Assembly: GCA_964412195.1 (NCBI GenBank)
Contig: CAYPNP010000003.1
Span: 1-64,000 of the forward strand
DNA: 64,000 nt
Direction of reading: 5' to 3'
Origin: CAYPNP01 sp964412195
Lineage (GTDB): Bacteria; Acidobacteriota; JAAYUB01
Below the pieces are notes generated by a model. The model was given only the letters and a program-made list of their open reading frames with translations, was not told the origin of the DNA and did no database searches. Positions 25,290 to 34,008 of this stretch are shown here, piece by piece (position 1 is the stretch's first letter; each line of letters starts with the position of its first letter). The position numbers were made by a program, and so were the translations under genes.

Positions 25290-26036
25290 ATGAGTTTGAT
25301 TCGATACCTGACAGCCGTCCTTTTCCTGGGCGTCATCTTGTCCCTGACGCTGTCCGGCCAGACGGCCAAGCCCGCCGCGGATCCGGCCGGGCCTCAGCAG
25401 GCCGCGGCCTCTCCGGCTCCCGCCGCGCCGGGCGCCTACACCCCCGAACAGCAGTACCTGTTCGACATCTTCAAGAGCCGCCGGTCGGTGCGGAAGTACC
25501 TGCCCGCGCCGGTCCCCGAGGAGCACATCCGGCAGATCCTAGACATCGCCCGCACCGCCCCGACTACCGGCAACCAGCAGCCGTGGAAGTTCCTGGTGAT
25601 CCGCGACCGGGCCAAGCTGGACCGCCTGCTGGACGCGACGGTGGAGTTCTACGCCGCCCAGTACCGCGAGAAGAAGAAGCCGTCCGACACCGAGCTGGCC
25701 GAGTTCAAGGACAAGATCCGCAAGATGGATACCCCCTACCTCGGCGCCCCGGTCTTCATCGTCGTCCTCACCGATTCCCAGTCCCAGTATCCCACGTACA
25801 ACCATTTCGACGGGCCCATGGCTGCCGTCAGCCTGATGGTCGCGGCCCGGGCCCTCGGCTATGGTACGGTGTTCTGCACCGACTCCTTCCCGTTCGAGGT
25901 GGTCAAGCAGGTGTTCGCCATTCCCGACCGCTACGAGGTGGTCTGCACCACGCCGCTGGGCGCGGCGGACGGCTGGCCGGTGTCCAAGGAGAAAAAGCCG
26001 CTGGAATCTTTCGTAGCGTATGAGAAGCTGGAGTAG
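25290..26036 (+). CDS. Exported nitroreductase-family FMN protein
   Basis: 248 residues. GGAGG lies five bases before the ATG. Residues 1-23 (SLIRYLTAVLFLGVILSLTL) form a signal peptide, followed by an Ala/Pro-rich linker to ~50. The nitroreductase domain follows: IFKSRRSVRKYLPAPV (~61-76), with the FMN-phosphate-binding Arg-Arg-Ser-Arg pattern, ARTAPTTGNQQPWKF (~86-100), and the C-terminal ARALGYGTVF / CTTPLGAADGWP blocks. The family reduces nitro groups, quinones or halogenated aromatics with NAD(P)H. An export signal is unusual because the usual cofactor donor is cytoplasmic. The signal peptide could instead be a membrane anchor facing the cytoplasm. The stop is followed by repeat arrays. 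Confidence 0.83.
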   Translation: MSLIRYLTAVLFLGVILSLTLSGQTAKPAADPAGPQQAAASPAPAAPGAYTPEQQYLFDIFKSRRSVRKYLPAPVPEEHIRQILDIARTAPTTGNQQPWKFLVIRDRAKLDRLLDATVEFYAAQYREKKKPSDTELAEFKDKIRKMDTPYLGAPVFIVVLTDSQSQYPTYNHFDGPMAAVSLMVAARALGYGTVFCTDSFPFEVVKQVFAIPDRYEVVCTTPLGAADGWPVSKEKKPLESFVAYEKLE

Positions 26037-26049
26037 GGAAGGGGAGCTG

Positions 26050-26275
26050 AACATCGAACACTGAACATCGAACATCGAAGTAGGACGGAAACTCAACATA
26101 CCTTCATCCGATCGTAATCGTTGATCGTACTCGTGCTCGTAATCGTGCTCGTACTCGTTTCTCCGCAGCCTGCCACGGAGTCACAGAGGACACGGAGCTG
26201 GAATGCGGCTTTGCGGGCTCTGCGCCCCTGCGTGAACTTCCTGGACCGATTACGATGACGAGCACGAGCCCGAAG
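26050..26275. repeat. Composite tandem-repeat locus with inverted hexamer arrays
   Basis: The order is GAACATCGAACACTGAACAT units (26050-26080); CGTAAT/CGTGCT/CGTACT hexamers in plus orientation (26108-26157); CACGGAGTCACAGAGGACAC units (26174-26200); GGCTCTGCGCCCCTGCGTGA (26217-26236); and the hexamer family again but inverted, GATTACGATGACGAGCACGA (26247-26270). It fills the gap between the nitroreductase and the next gene. Confidence 0.75.
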
Positions 26276-26330
26276 GGGAGGGTGTGTGGTATCATACCGG
26301 CTGCGCTCGACGCGACGGAGGACCGCACCG

Positions 26331-26783
26331 ATGCCGCTGAATTCGCTCTGGTACCGCCTCGAGCCCGCCGTGCCGCGGCGGGCGCTGTACATCGCCGCCG
26401 CGCTGGTCTGGGAGCTGGCTGGCTTCATCCTGGCTGTCCGCGCCTTCTTCTGGCTGCGCGGGCTGGGCTCCGTCGCGCTGGCGTACGCCGCCCCGGCCCT
26501 GCTGGCGGGGTGGGCCAAGGGGCGGTGGGTGTTCGGCCGGGTCGCGGACAGGAACGTCGCCCGGATCGAGGCGCTCTCCCCCCACAAGGCGCGGATTTGC
26601 GTCTTCGCCTTCCAGGCCCTGGAGTCCTACCTGCTGGTGCTGGCCATGATCGGGGCCGGGATCCTGCTGCGGCTCTCGCCGCTGCCCCGCCCGATCCTCG
26701 CGGCGGTCTACCTGGCCATCGGCTTCGGCCTGGTCCTCGGCAGCTTCCGCTACTGGCGCGCCGGCATTCCCAAACCGGATTAG
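26331..26783 (+). CDS. Small integral membrane protein, unknown
   Basis: 150 residues. The start at 26331 has GGAGG about eight bases upstream; longer frames from 26255 or 26286 include repeat DNA. There are four likely membrane helices: LYIAAALVWELAGFILAV, VALAYAAPALLAG, YLLVLAMIGAGILL and AVYLAIGFGLVLGSF. A short charged loop GRVADRNVARIEAL lies between helices 2 and 3. I recognise no family with certainty. The antisense frame of similar length is a GC-rich shadow. A repeat locus precedes it and another follows, so it is probably its own unit. Confidence 0.6.
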   Translation: MPLNSLWYRLEPAVPRRALYIAAALVWELAGFILAVRAFFWLRGLGSVALAYAAPALLAGWAKGRWVFGRVADRNVARIEALSPHKARICVFAFQALESYLLVLAMIGAGILLRLSPLPRPILAAVYLAIGFGLVLGSFRYWRAGIPKPD

Positions 26784-26784
26784 G

Positions 26785-26975
26785 CCACGAAAGACACGAA
26801 ACACACGAAATGGATTCCAATCCGTAGCTCAAGCTCACCGCAAAGGCGCAAAGGACGCAAAGCGAATTCCTGGTTTTTCGGCCGAAATCCGAATTCCGAA
26901 ATCCGATGTCCGAGGATTTCATGCCGCACTCTGCATTTGGAACAATCCGCAATTCGCAATTCGAAATTCGCAATC
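26785..26975. repeat. Composite tandem-repeat locus
   Basis: CACGAAAGACACGAAACACA units (26786-26808), GCAAAGGCGCAAAGGACGCA units (26840-26862), AATCCGAATTCCGAAATCCG units (26884-26906), then AATCCGCAATTCGCAATTCG heptamers (26943-26975) ending two bases before the stop codon of the minus-strand MFS gene. It lies between convergent genes. Confidence 0.75.
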
Positions 26976-26976
26976 G

Positions 26977-28440
26977 TCAGATTAATCCCCCCGCCTCCTC
27001 CGCGCCGGCCTTGGGACGGGCCTTCACGAACGACGAGGTCAGGCTGGCGCCGGCGCAGATCACGGCCCCCGTCAGCAGGGCCGCCCGGTACCCGCCGGCC
27101 AGCGTCCCCTTGGGGAAGGCGCCGGCCGAGTGGCCCAGGTCCTTGACCCGGGCGCCTGCGGGCATCATCAGGGTGAACACCGTCTCCATCAGGCAGATCC
27201 CCACGGCCATGCTGAGGTTGTTCATGGTGACCAGCAGGCCCGAGGACACGCCGTGCCGGCCGGCGGGGGCGAGTCCCATCACCTGGCTGTTGTTCGGGGA
27301 GAAGAACGAGCCGAAGGCAATGCCCATCAGCACGAGGTAAACGACCGGCACGACCAGGCCTGGCAGGGGGAAGGCGAAAGAGAAGGCAGCGAACGAACCC
27401 ATGGCCAGGAACATGCCGGAGGTGGTCAGGTACTTCGGCGGGATCCGGTCGGACAGGCGCCCGGCGTTGGGCCCGACGGCCATCATCACCACCGACAGGA
27501 CCATCATCACGGGGCCTACCCACTGCGCCGTCAGGTGCTTGGCCAGCTCCAGGTAGAAAGGCATCATGAAGTTGTTGCCGGCGTACGCCATGTAGGCCAG
27601 GCCCGAGGCCAGTACGCCCGCGGCGAACTGCCGGTCGGCCAGCAGGCGGAGGTCGAAGGAGGGCTCGGGCCGGCGGCGCTCCCACATCAGGAAGGCCGGC
27701 AGAAGGATCGCCGCCGCGCCGAAGGCGGCCAGGATGGGCGCGGAGGCCCAGCCCAGCTCCTGCCCCAGGTTCAGGGCCAGCAGGAGGGACAGCAGCCCGG
27801 CGGCGCCCAGCACGGCGCCGGGGATGTCGAACCGGCCCAGTCCGCCGGGCCCGGGGGGGATGGTCTCCGCCGGCAGGGACCGGCTGGCCGCCAGGATGGC
27901 CGCGGCGCCGACCGGCACGTTGATGAGGAAGATCCAGCGCCAGCTGAAGAAGCCGGTGATGAATCCGCCCAGCGGGGCGCCGCAGGTCACGCCCAGCGCG
28001 CCGGCCGTGGCCAGCAGGCCGAAGGCCCAGCCGGTGGCCTCCTTGGGCATGAAGCGCGGCACGATGGCGTACGCGGTGGTGATCAGCAGGGCCGAGCCCA
28101 TGCCCTGGAAGCACCTGGCGGCGATGAGGAAGGCCAGCGAGGGGGCCACGCCGCACAGCAGGGAGCCGGTCGTGAACAGGCCGTAGCCCAGCAGGAAGGT
28201 CCGCTTCTGGCCCCACGTGTCGCCCAGCTTGCCGGCGGGCAGGAGCAGCGCCACGATCGCCAGCAGGTACGCCAGGATCACCCAGGAGACGGCGCCTGTG
28301 CCGACGTCGAAGTAGCGGGCGATGGTGGGGAGGGAGATGTTGACGATGGAACTGTCCAGCGTGCACATGAAGGCGCCGAAAGCCACGCTGCCGACGATCC
28401 AGCGCTGCTCGGAGGTGTGCTTGGGACGGGAGTTGCCCAT
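26977..28440 (-). CDS. DHA2-type MFS drug:proton antiporter
   Basis: 487 residues, mostly hydrophobic, about 14 membrane helices. Motif A, GKLGDTWGQKR, lies at residues ~70-80; RCFQGMGSALL and GALGVTCGAPLGGFI (motif C, antiporter signature) follow; there is a second-half D-R loop at AGRLSDRIPPKYL. The start MGNSRPKHTSEQRWIVG is followed directly by helix 1, FGAFMCTLDSSIVNISLPTI, which carries the D1 motif (LDxxIVNVALP) of the EmrB/QacA group. Such proteins export toxic organics or metabolites. No MarR/TetR regulator or membrane-fusion partner is adjacent. The repeat array touches its stop codon. Confidence 0.88.
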   Translation of the reverse strand: MGNSRPKHTSEQRWIVGSVAFGAFMCTLDSSIVNISLPTIARYFDVGTGAVSWVILAYLLAIVALLLPAGKLGDTWGQKRTFLLGYGLFTTGSLLCGVAPSLAFLIAARCFQGMGSALLITTAYAIVPRFMPKEATGWAFGLLATAGALGVTCGAPLGGFITGFFSWRWIFLINVPVGAAAILAASRSLPAETIPPGPGGLGRFDIPGAVLGAAGLLSLLLALNLGQELGWASAPILAAFGAAAILLPAFLMWERRRPEPSFDLRLLADRQFAAGVLASGLAYMAYAGNNFMMPFYLELAKHLTAQWVGPVMMVLSVVMMAVGPNAGRLSDRIPPKYLTTSGMFLAMGSFAAFSFAFPLPGLVVPVVYLVLMGIAFGSFFSPNNSQVMGLAPAGRHGVSSGLLVTMNNLSMAVGICLMETVFTLMMPAGARVKDLGHSAGAFPKGTLAGGYRAALLTGAVICAGASLTSSFVKARPKAGAEEAGGLI

Positions 28441-28716
28441 ATTTCACCTTGCAGGGTGGGATGGCAGGGCCGGGATGTCCGTGGGAGGCGCGACCGCGGA
28501 GGGCGGATCCGCAACAGGGGGAAGGGGATCACGAATTGATCTGGTTTCTCCAAATCGTACCTCCGGGGAATGGGGACTCCATGAACATAGCCGAAAATCC
28601 CCGGTGCGGCAAGAGTAGAAATGATGGAAAATGGCGAATGGCCCAACCGGCGGGTGTATCTCCGCCCCGGCCGGCGCGTCACCGCAGCGGGGGAACCTGG
28701 AGGCGGGGCCGGATCG

Positions 28717-28722
28717 TATAAT
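28717..28722 (+). promoter_or_regulatory. Possible -10 box before the CBM9-like esterase
   Basis: A perfect TATAAT lies 68 bases before the ATG at 28791; no convincing -35 hexamer is seen 17 bases upstream. It sits in the 350-bp divergent gap 28441-28790, in which I see no gene and no repeat array. Confidence 0.3.
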
Positions 28723-28790
28723 CAGAATCATGAGCCTCGACGTGGATCGCGGATCCATGGCCGGATGATGGTTGACGACAGGAGATCCTG

Positions 28791-30725
28791 ATGCATTGGA
28801 AGTTACTCCCCGCCCTCGTCCTGGCCGGCTGTCTGGCCGGCCCCGCCCTGGCTGCCCGGGGGATTGAGCCGGCCGTGGATTTCCTGCCGGCGGCCCCGGT
28901 GATCGACGGCCATCTGGATGCCGGCCTGCGCGCCCTGCCAGTGCGCCAATTCCCCGAGGTGATCCGGGAGGATCACGGCCGGGGCGCCCCGGCCGTCACC
29001 TGGCGAATGGCGTACGGCGCGGACTTCCTCTACCTGTTCATCCAGGTGGCCGCCGACCGGCCCGTCTGCCGGGACCGAGGATACCAGAACGGCGACGGTT
29101 TCCACCTGGTGCTGGCCAGGCCGCGTCCCGACGGCGGGGCCTCCGACGAGTTCTACGTGCTGGGATTCTCCGCGGTCGACGACCCGGCCAGCTTCTACCG
29201 CCAGATGATCTGGTACTACAACGTGGGCCTAGCTTTCCGGCGGCTGGACCACGGCACCCGCTTCGATGTGTCCGCCTCCCGGGGCCGGGTCGGATTCGAA
29301 CTCCTGCTCCCGTGGGCGGAGGTGTACCCCTACCAGCCATGGCTGTCGGGAGGGATCGGCTTCAACCTCTGTTTCGTCAAGGCGGCACCCGGCGGGCGGA
29401 AGATCTATTACTGCCTTCTCCAGGATCCGAAAATGCAGAGCGAACAGAGCCGCAGGCTGTGCTTGCCGCTGCACTTCAAGAGCCCCGTGCTCCCGCAAGG
29501 GATCCAGGCCGCCCTGGCCATGGACCGGAACGCGGCGACCGGCACCGTTCTGCCGGCCCGCCTGGCCATCGTGGCGGCGTCACCGGGATCCGAGCGGATC
29601 CGGGTCCGGGTCTGCTCCGGCGAGGGCGAGGTGCTGGCGAGCCAGGCCTATCCGCTGGAATGTGCGAAGGGATTGACCGTGCACGAGATCGGCCTGCCGA
29701 CGCGGGAGCTGACGCCGGGCGGTTACAGCGTGGAGTGGCAGGCCCCTTCCGGCCGTTCCGGAGGCGTCATCGGGCTGACCCTGCTGCCGGCGGTTTCTCC
29801 CGACGATCTGGAGCGCCGGCTGGGCGGAGCGGGCGACCGGATCGCCCCCGGCAGCCGGACCACGCTGGAGTTCCTCCTGGAAGAACTTCGCCAGCGGGCG
29901 GAGCGCCGTAGGCCGTACGACACCGCCGCCCGGGAACGGCTCGAGCTGGACCGGTTCCTGGGCGCCCTGGAGCAGGCAAAGAGCGGGGAGGACGCGGTGG
30001 CTCATCAGCGAGGGGTGTTCCGGCGGGCGTTCCGGTCCCGTCAGGACGGCACCCTGCAGCCATACAGCGTGTACATCCCGCCCGACTTCCAGCCCGGCCG
30101 CAAGTACCCGCTGCTGGTCTACCTGCACGGCAGCGGCCAGGACGACCGCGAGCAGTTGGTGTGGCTGAAAACGGACCTGCCCGACGTGATCGCCATCGCC
30201 CCGTTCGGCCGGGGCACCTCCCATTTCTACCTGACACCGGATTCGCAGGAGGATATCCGGGAGGCCATGGAGGATGTCCAGCGGAACTACCCCATCGACC
30301 CGTCCCGGAAGATCCTCGCCGGGTTCTCCATGGGCGGGTACGGCGTCTACCGGACGTTTGCCGAGAACCCGTCCCTCTTTCGCGCGCTGGCGGTATTTTC
30401 GGGCCGCCCCAACCTGGGCAGCCACGCCGGGGCGCGCGAGGCGGGGGAAATCGACTTCCTCCAGCCCGGCCAAGTAGCCCGGTTCAAGGGCATGCCCCTG
30501 TTCATCGCCCACGGCCGGCTGGACATGAACTGCCCGTTCGCCGACACCGAACGCCTGGTCGCCCTCCTCAAGGAGGCCGGCGCAAATGTCGAGTTTCACG
30601 TCGACGAGGCGGAAGGGCACAACACCAGCCTGGAGACCCGCGGCGTGTTTCTGGCCTGGCTGCGGAGCGCCCTGGAGAGCCGGGACGGAAAGGCTGGCCA
30701 CGCCGGGGGACGGCAGGCTCCATAG
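28791..30725 (+). CDS. Secreted esterase/peptidase with N-terminal CBM9-like domain
   Basis: 644 residues. The signal peptide (LLPALVLAGCLAGPALA) also fits a lipobox (LAGC), so it could be a lipoprotein. Residues ~25-225 resemble CBM9/DOMON-type sugar-binding domains (PVIDGHLDAGLRALPVRQF, followed by beta strands and FELLLPWAEVYP). A helical linker follows (~340-405), then an alpha/beta hydrolase of the PHB-depolymerase/feruloyl-esterase type: YSVYIPPDF and PLLVYLHGSGQDDREQL with the oxyanion HGSG, nucleophile in GFSMGGYG (Ser ~513), Asp in HGRLDMNCP (~576) and His in EAEGHNTSL (~611). GGAGAT lies before the ATG. It likely acts on extracellular plant or microbial polymers. Its stop is seven bases from the convergent LRR-TPR stop. 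Confidence 0.8.
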   Translation: MHWKLLPALVLAGCLAGPALAARGIEPAVDFLPAAPVIDGHLDAGLRALPVRQFPEVIREDHGRGAPAVTWRMAYGADFLYLFIQVAADRPVCRDRGYQNGDGFHLVLARPRPDGGASDEFYVLGFSAVDDPASFYRQMIWYYNVGLAFRRLDHGTRFDVSASRGRVGFELLLPWAEVYPYQPWLSGGIGFNLCFVKAAPGGRKIYYCLLQDPKMQSEQSRRLCLPLHFKSPVLPQGIQAALAMDRNAATGTVLPARLAIVAASPGSERIRVRVCSGEGEVLASQAYPLECAKGLTVHEIGLPTRELTPGGYSVEWQAPSGRSGGVIGLTLLPAVSPDDLERRLGGAGDRIAPGSRTTLEFLLEELRQRAERRRPYDTAARERLELDRFLGALEQAKSGEDAVAHQRGVFRRAFRSRQDGTLQPYSVYIPPDFQPGRKYPLLVYLHGSGQDDREQLVWLKTDLPDVIAIAPFGRGTSHFYLTPDSQEDIREAMEDVQRNYPIDPSRKILAGFSMGGYGVYRTFAENPSLFRALAVFSGRPNLGSHAGAREAGEIDFLQPGQVARFKGMPLFIAHGRLDMNCPFADTERLVALLKEAGANVEFHVDEAEGHNTSLETRGVFLAWLRSALESRDGKAGHAGGRQAP

Positions 30726-30731
30726 CATCGA

Positions 30732-32144
30732 TCAATCCTGCTCCTGCCCCCCGGCGGCGGCCTCCCTCTCCATGCTGTAAACGATGGATGGGTGGGTCTG
30801 CCGCAGCAATTCCAACTGCCTGTTCGCCAGATCCGGCCAGTTCATGTCCCGGTACGCCCGGATCAGACTCCAGCGAAGGAAGAAATCTTGGGGATGTCCG
30901 GCCAGGTACTCCTGCATGACCGCTTCGGCCCGCTCGAACTCCTTCCGGCGCAAATATAACATCATCAATCGAACGGGCGGATTCGGATCATCCGGAGCGA
31001 CCGCCATGGCTTGGCGGAGATGCTGGACGGCCCCCTCCATGTCGCCGGTGAGTTCAGCCAGCCGGCCCCACGTCATGTACACCCGGGAGTCCGTGGGAGC
31101 CAACTCCTGCGCCTGGCGCAGGAGGGCGCGCGCCTCGCCCGTCCGCCCTTCATAGGCGGCCTGGAGCGCCGGGATGGTCAGGCGGTCGACCGGATCCTCG
31201 ATCATCGCGAGTTGCTTGTCCCAACTGTCGATCGCCTGTGCCGGCAGAGCGCCCGGAAAGTCACCGCCGCCCAGCTTGATGCTGATCAGCCGCGGGAGCC
31301 GTTTGACGCACTCGGGCAGTGGACCCGACAGTGGATTTCCGCTCAAATCCAGAACTGACAGGTTCGCCAGGGTGCCGAATTCCTCGGGGATCTTTCCGGT
31401 CAGATGGTTCTCGGCCAGGTTGAGGTTACTCAGCTCGCCGAGCCGGCCGATCTCCCGGGGGATTGTTCCCTCCAGCTCGTTGAGCCCCAGGAACAGATCA
31501 TTCAGCCGGACCAACCATCCGATTTCTGGCGGGATGGTTCCGGTCAGCCGGCATGCCGCCAGGTCGAGTTGGAACAACTCGGTCAGATTTCCGATTTCCG
31601 GCGGGATCGTTCCGCCCAGGGGATTCTCCGCGAGCTCCAACCGGGCCAGCCGGTTCAGGCGGGTCAACTCGCTCGGGATGGGGCCTTGCAGCTTGTTAAC
31701 GGAAAGGTTCAACGTCACCAGCTCGTCCATCCAGCCGATCTCGGCTGGGATCCGTCCTACCAGCTGGTTCCCGCCCAATACGAGGTGCCGGAGATTTGCC
31801 AGATTTCCCAATTCGGCCGGAATCTCTCCCCCGACTTCGTTGATATGCATTTCAAGTCCTTCCAGCCAGCAGAGGGATCCAATCTCCGGGGGGATGGAGC
31901 CGGTCAGATGGTTGCAGCCCAAGGACAGTCTGATGACATGCCCCTCGGCATCGCAAGTGACACCTTCCCAGGAGCATTCCGTGCCGGCCGGGCCGAGCCA
32001 GCCCTCCTGCCGGATCCAATCCGGCCCTCCGGTGGATTCATAGATCCGGAACAGCGCCCGCCTCTCGTCCGAGGAAACCTGGCCTGCCGCGCCGGGCGTC
32101 ATCACGAGCATCGCGAGCGCCGGGAGGAAGAGTTTGAAAGACAT
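30732..32144 (-). CDS. Secreted plant-type LRR protein with C-terminal TPR repeats
   Basis: 470 residues. Signal peptide 1-21 (SFKLFLPALAMLVMTPGAAG). An N-terminal cap like that of plant receptor kinases follows (SSDERRALFRIYESTGG, then ECSWEGVTCDAEGHV). About nine 24-residue LRRs follow (LTGSIPPEIGSLCWLEGLEM onward) to ~290. From ~325 there are tetratricopeptide-like helices: YEGRTGEARALLRQAQELAP, MTWGRLAELTGDMEGAVQHL, RLMMLYLRRKEFERAEAVM. The cap matches the giant protein's N-terminal cap (ERAALIAFYNATGG). The LRR-TPR combination on an exported protein is unusual. It is probably a periplasmic or surface protein-interaction module, with no catalytic motif. Confidence 0.85.
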   Translation of the reverse strand: MSFKLFLPALAMLVMTPGAAGQVSSDERRALFRIYESTGGPDWIRQEGWLGPAGTECSWEGVTCDAEGHVIRLSLGCNHLTGSIPPEIGSLCWLEGLEMHINEVGGEIPAELGNLANLRHLVLGGNQLVGRIPAEIGWMDELVTLNLSVNKLQGPIPSELTRLNRLARLELAENPLGGTIPPEIGNLTELFQLDLAACRLTGTIPPEIGWLVRLNDLFLGLNELEGTIPREIGRLGELSNLNLAENHLTGKIPEEFGTLANLSVLDLSGNPLSGPLPECVKRLPRLISIKLGGGDFPGALPAQAIDSWDKQLAMIEDPVDRLTIPALQAAYEGRTGEARALLRQAQELAPTDSRVYMTWGRLAELTGDMEGAVQHLRQAMAVAPDDPNPPVRLMMLYLRRKEFERAEAVMQEYLAGHPQDFFLRWSLIRAYRDMNWPDLANRQLELLRQTHPSIVYSMEREAAAGGQEQD

Positions 32145-32281
32145 GAGGGCTCCTTGATTGGTAACACGGATTAATCATATCGTGCTATCCTGCGATATCT
32201 GAAATACCGGTTCGGCAGCCTGCTTTCGAAGCGACGTCCTTTCAGGGAGCCGAACTTGAAGAAGCGAAGAGGAGGTATCTC

Positions 32282-32716
32282 ATGCGAAAGATCGTCCATG
32301 GATTGTTCGCCGGCGCCCTTTTCCTGATTGGATTCGCCGTCCCCGCCCGGAGTTCAGAAAACGAGCCTGCCGTCGGCGCAGCCGCCGGGCAACAGCCCCA
32401 GGTCAAGGTCATCTCCCTGGATCCAGGCGAGCAGTCTTACTATTTGATGCTTTCCGGCCCGCCGGAGACGAAGTCGATGAAATCCGGGCTGGTGACGCTC
32501 GCGCCGGGCAAGTCCATCGGGGTGCACAACACCAAGACCAACGAAGAGATGATCATCCCGCTGGAGGGGCAGGGGGAGCTGCGCATCGCCGGGCACGACC
32601 CCATCGTGCTCAAGCCCGGCCTGGTGACCTACGCCCCGCCGCACACGGAGCACGACGTGGTCAATACCGGCGGGGGCCGGCTGCGCTACATCTTCATCGT
32701 CGCCCGGGCGGAATGA
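32282..32716 (+). CDS. Exported cupin-domain protein
   Basis: 144 residues. GAGGAGG lies six to nine bases before the ATG. Signal peptide 1-26 (MRKIVHGLFAGALFLIGFAV). The cupin barrel carries motif 1 as LAPGKSIGVHNTKTNEEMII with only one clear His, then GQGELRI, then motif 2 as GLVTYAPPHTEHDVVNTG. Metal ligands are therefore His and Glu in motif 1 and His in motif 2. Cupins of this size are small metalloenzymes or sensors. The export signal suggests a periplasmic role. The gene is alone, divergent from the LRR-TPR gene. Confidence 0.8.
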   Translation: MRKIVHGLFAGALFLIGFAVPARSSENEPAVGAAAGQQPQVKVISLDPGEQSYYLMLSGPPETKSMKSGLVTLAPGKSIGVHNTKTNEEMIIPLEGQGELRIAGHDPIVLKPGLVTYAPPHTEHDVVNTGGGRLRYIFIVARAE

Positions 32717-32827
32717 CGCGGCAGAAAGCGGGGACGGGTCCTCCCGGTCCGAGGCAAGGCGCCCCACCGGGCCAACTCCTTGCCGCGGGGGGGGAGGCTG
32801 GCTTGCAACAAGGCATGTGCGGAGGAG

Positions 32828-32833
32828 TATAAT
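32828..32833 (+). promoter_or_regulatory. Possible -10 box before the GNAT pair
   Basis: TATAAT, with TTGCAA at 32803-32808, spacing 19. It lies about 120 bases upstream of the first acetyltransferase. Weak support. Confidence 0.3.
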
Positions 32834-32953
32834 ATGTGCAACGGTGCTGAACGGAACTGGCATAGCGAACGTTTGCGCACAATCGATCGTGTTGGACCAT
32901 GGCCCGGTGCCGCCTGGACCGGGTGACCGAACTATCCCAGGAGGAGGATGGCC

Positions 32954-33457
32954 ATGTGCGAAGTGATCATCCGGGAGTTCATCCCCGAACAGAATGCCGA
33001 CGATCTGTCCCACCTGCTGCCCGCCTTCCTCCGCATCTGGAACGCGAAAGACAACCTGCGGTTCGTCTGCCTGACCCTCCGGCCCTTCGACGAGGCGCAG
33101 GCGCGCGGCATGATGAGCCGCCACCTCGCCGCCGGCCTCCGCTACTTCGGGGCCGTGGACTCCAAGGGGGAGATCCGGGGCATCCTCGTCACGCGCACCA
33201 GCCCGTGCGAGGGTTTCGAATTCGCCAACCTGGGGGTCCAGACGGAGTACAAGCGCAAGGGCATCGGCCGGGCGCTGATCAAGCACGCCCTCCACCTCGC
33301 CGAGCAGGAGGGTTTCCGGGCGGTGGAGGGCAAGGTCTTCGCCGACGACCTCCCGATGCTGCGCCTCGCCCTCGATCTCGGCTTCCAACCCGTCCGCATG
33401 GAATATGGCCGGCGGGCCGACGGCGCCCACGTGGTGCACATGAAGAAGTGTTTCTGA
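32954..33457 (+). CDS. GNAT-family N-acetyltransferase
   Basis: About 167 residues. AGGAGG at 32939-32944 is nine bases from the ATG at 32954 (MCEVIIREF) but only three from the ATG at 32948, so the second is preferred. Motif A of the acetyl-CoA site is clear: ANLGVQTEYKRKGIGRALIK (R-K-G-I-G-R, ~97-103), after the strand GEIRGILVTRTS, and motif B is FADDLPMLRLALDLGFQPV. It transfers an acetyl group to an amine; the substrate is unknown. Cytoplasmic. It is followed 52 bases later by a second GNAT, probably in the same transcript. Confidence 0.83.
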   Translation: MCEVIIREFIPEQNADDLSHLLPAFLRIWNAKDNLRFVCLTLRPFDEAQARGMMSRHLAAGLRYFGAVDSKGEIRGILVTRTSPCEGFEFANLGVQTEYKRKGIGRALIKHALHLAEQEGFRAVEGKVFADDLPMLRLALDLGFQPVRMEYGRRADGAHVVHMKKCF

Positions 33458-33509
33458 TCCGCGGCGGGCGGCAAGTCCGCTGAATATCTTGGATTGGGGA
33501 GAAATCCGG

Positions 33510-34001
33510 ATGACCTACCGTTTGGAGCCCATGGGCGAGGCCCACCGCCGCGCCGTGATCGACATATACAACCATTACGTGCGGGAGAGCTTCGCCGCCT
33601 ACCAGGAGCTGCCGGCCGGTTATGAAATCTACGACCGCTTCCTGGACATGACCCGCGGCTATCCGGCGGTGGTGGCCCTGGCCGAAACGGGCGAGACGGC
33701 GGGGTTCGCCTTCCTGCGCCCCTGGCACCACGCCGCCACCTTCCGGCGGACCGCCGAAATCACCTATTTCCTCCACCCGGCCCACGTGCGGCGCGGGTTG
33801 GGCGGGACCTTGCTGGCCCACCTCATCGAGGCCGCGCGTCCCATGGGCGTCGACCGCCTCCTGGCTAGCATCTCCTCGCGCAATCCCGAGAGCCTGGCCT
33901 TCCACCGCTCGCACGGCTTCACCGAGTGCGGCTGGTTCCCGGCGGTCGGCCACAAGTTCGGGGAAGACTTCGACGTCGTCTGGATGACCCGCCCGATTTG
34001 A
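33510..34001 (+). CDS. GNAT acetyltransferase, phosphinothricin/MnaT-like
   Basis: 163 residues. The start at 33510 is chosen because GGGGAGA lies about seven bases upstream; an ATG at 33489 has no such site. The layout is that of the PAT/MnaT subgroup: IDIYNHYVRESFAAYQE, then GYPAVVALAETGETAGFAFL, FHPAHV-type block YFLHPAHVRRGLGGTLLAHL (acetyl-CoA site R-R-G-L-G), SISSRNPESLAFHRSHGFTE and the C-terminal VGHKFGEDFDVVWMTRPI. This subgroup acetylates small amino compounds such as phosphinothricin or methionine sulfone. It probably forms an operon with the preceding GNAT. It is convergent with the M28 peptidase, with seven bases between stops. Confidence 0.83.
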   Translation: MTYRLEPMGEAHRRAVIDIYNHYVRESFAAYQELPAGYEIYDRFLDMTRGYPAVVALAETGETAGFAFLRPWHHAATFRRTAEITYFLHPAHVRRGLGGTLLAHLIEAARPMGVDRLLASISSRNPESLAFHRSHGFTECGWFPAVGHKFGEDFDVVWMTRPI

Positions 34002-34008
34002 CCGGACT

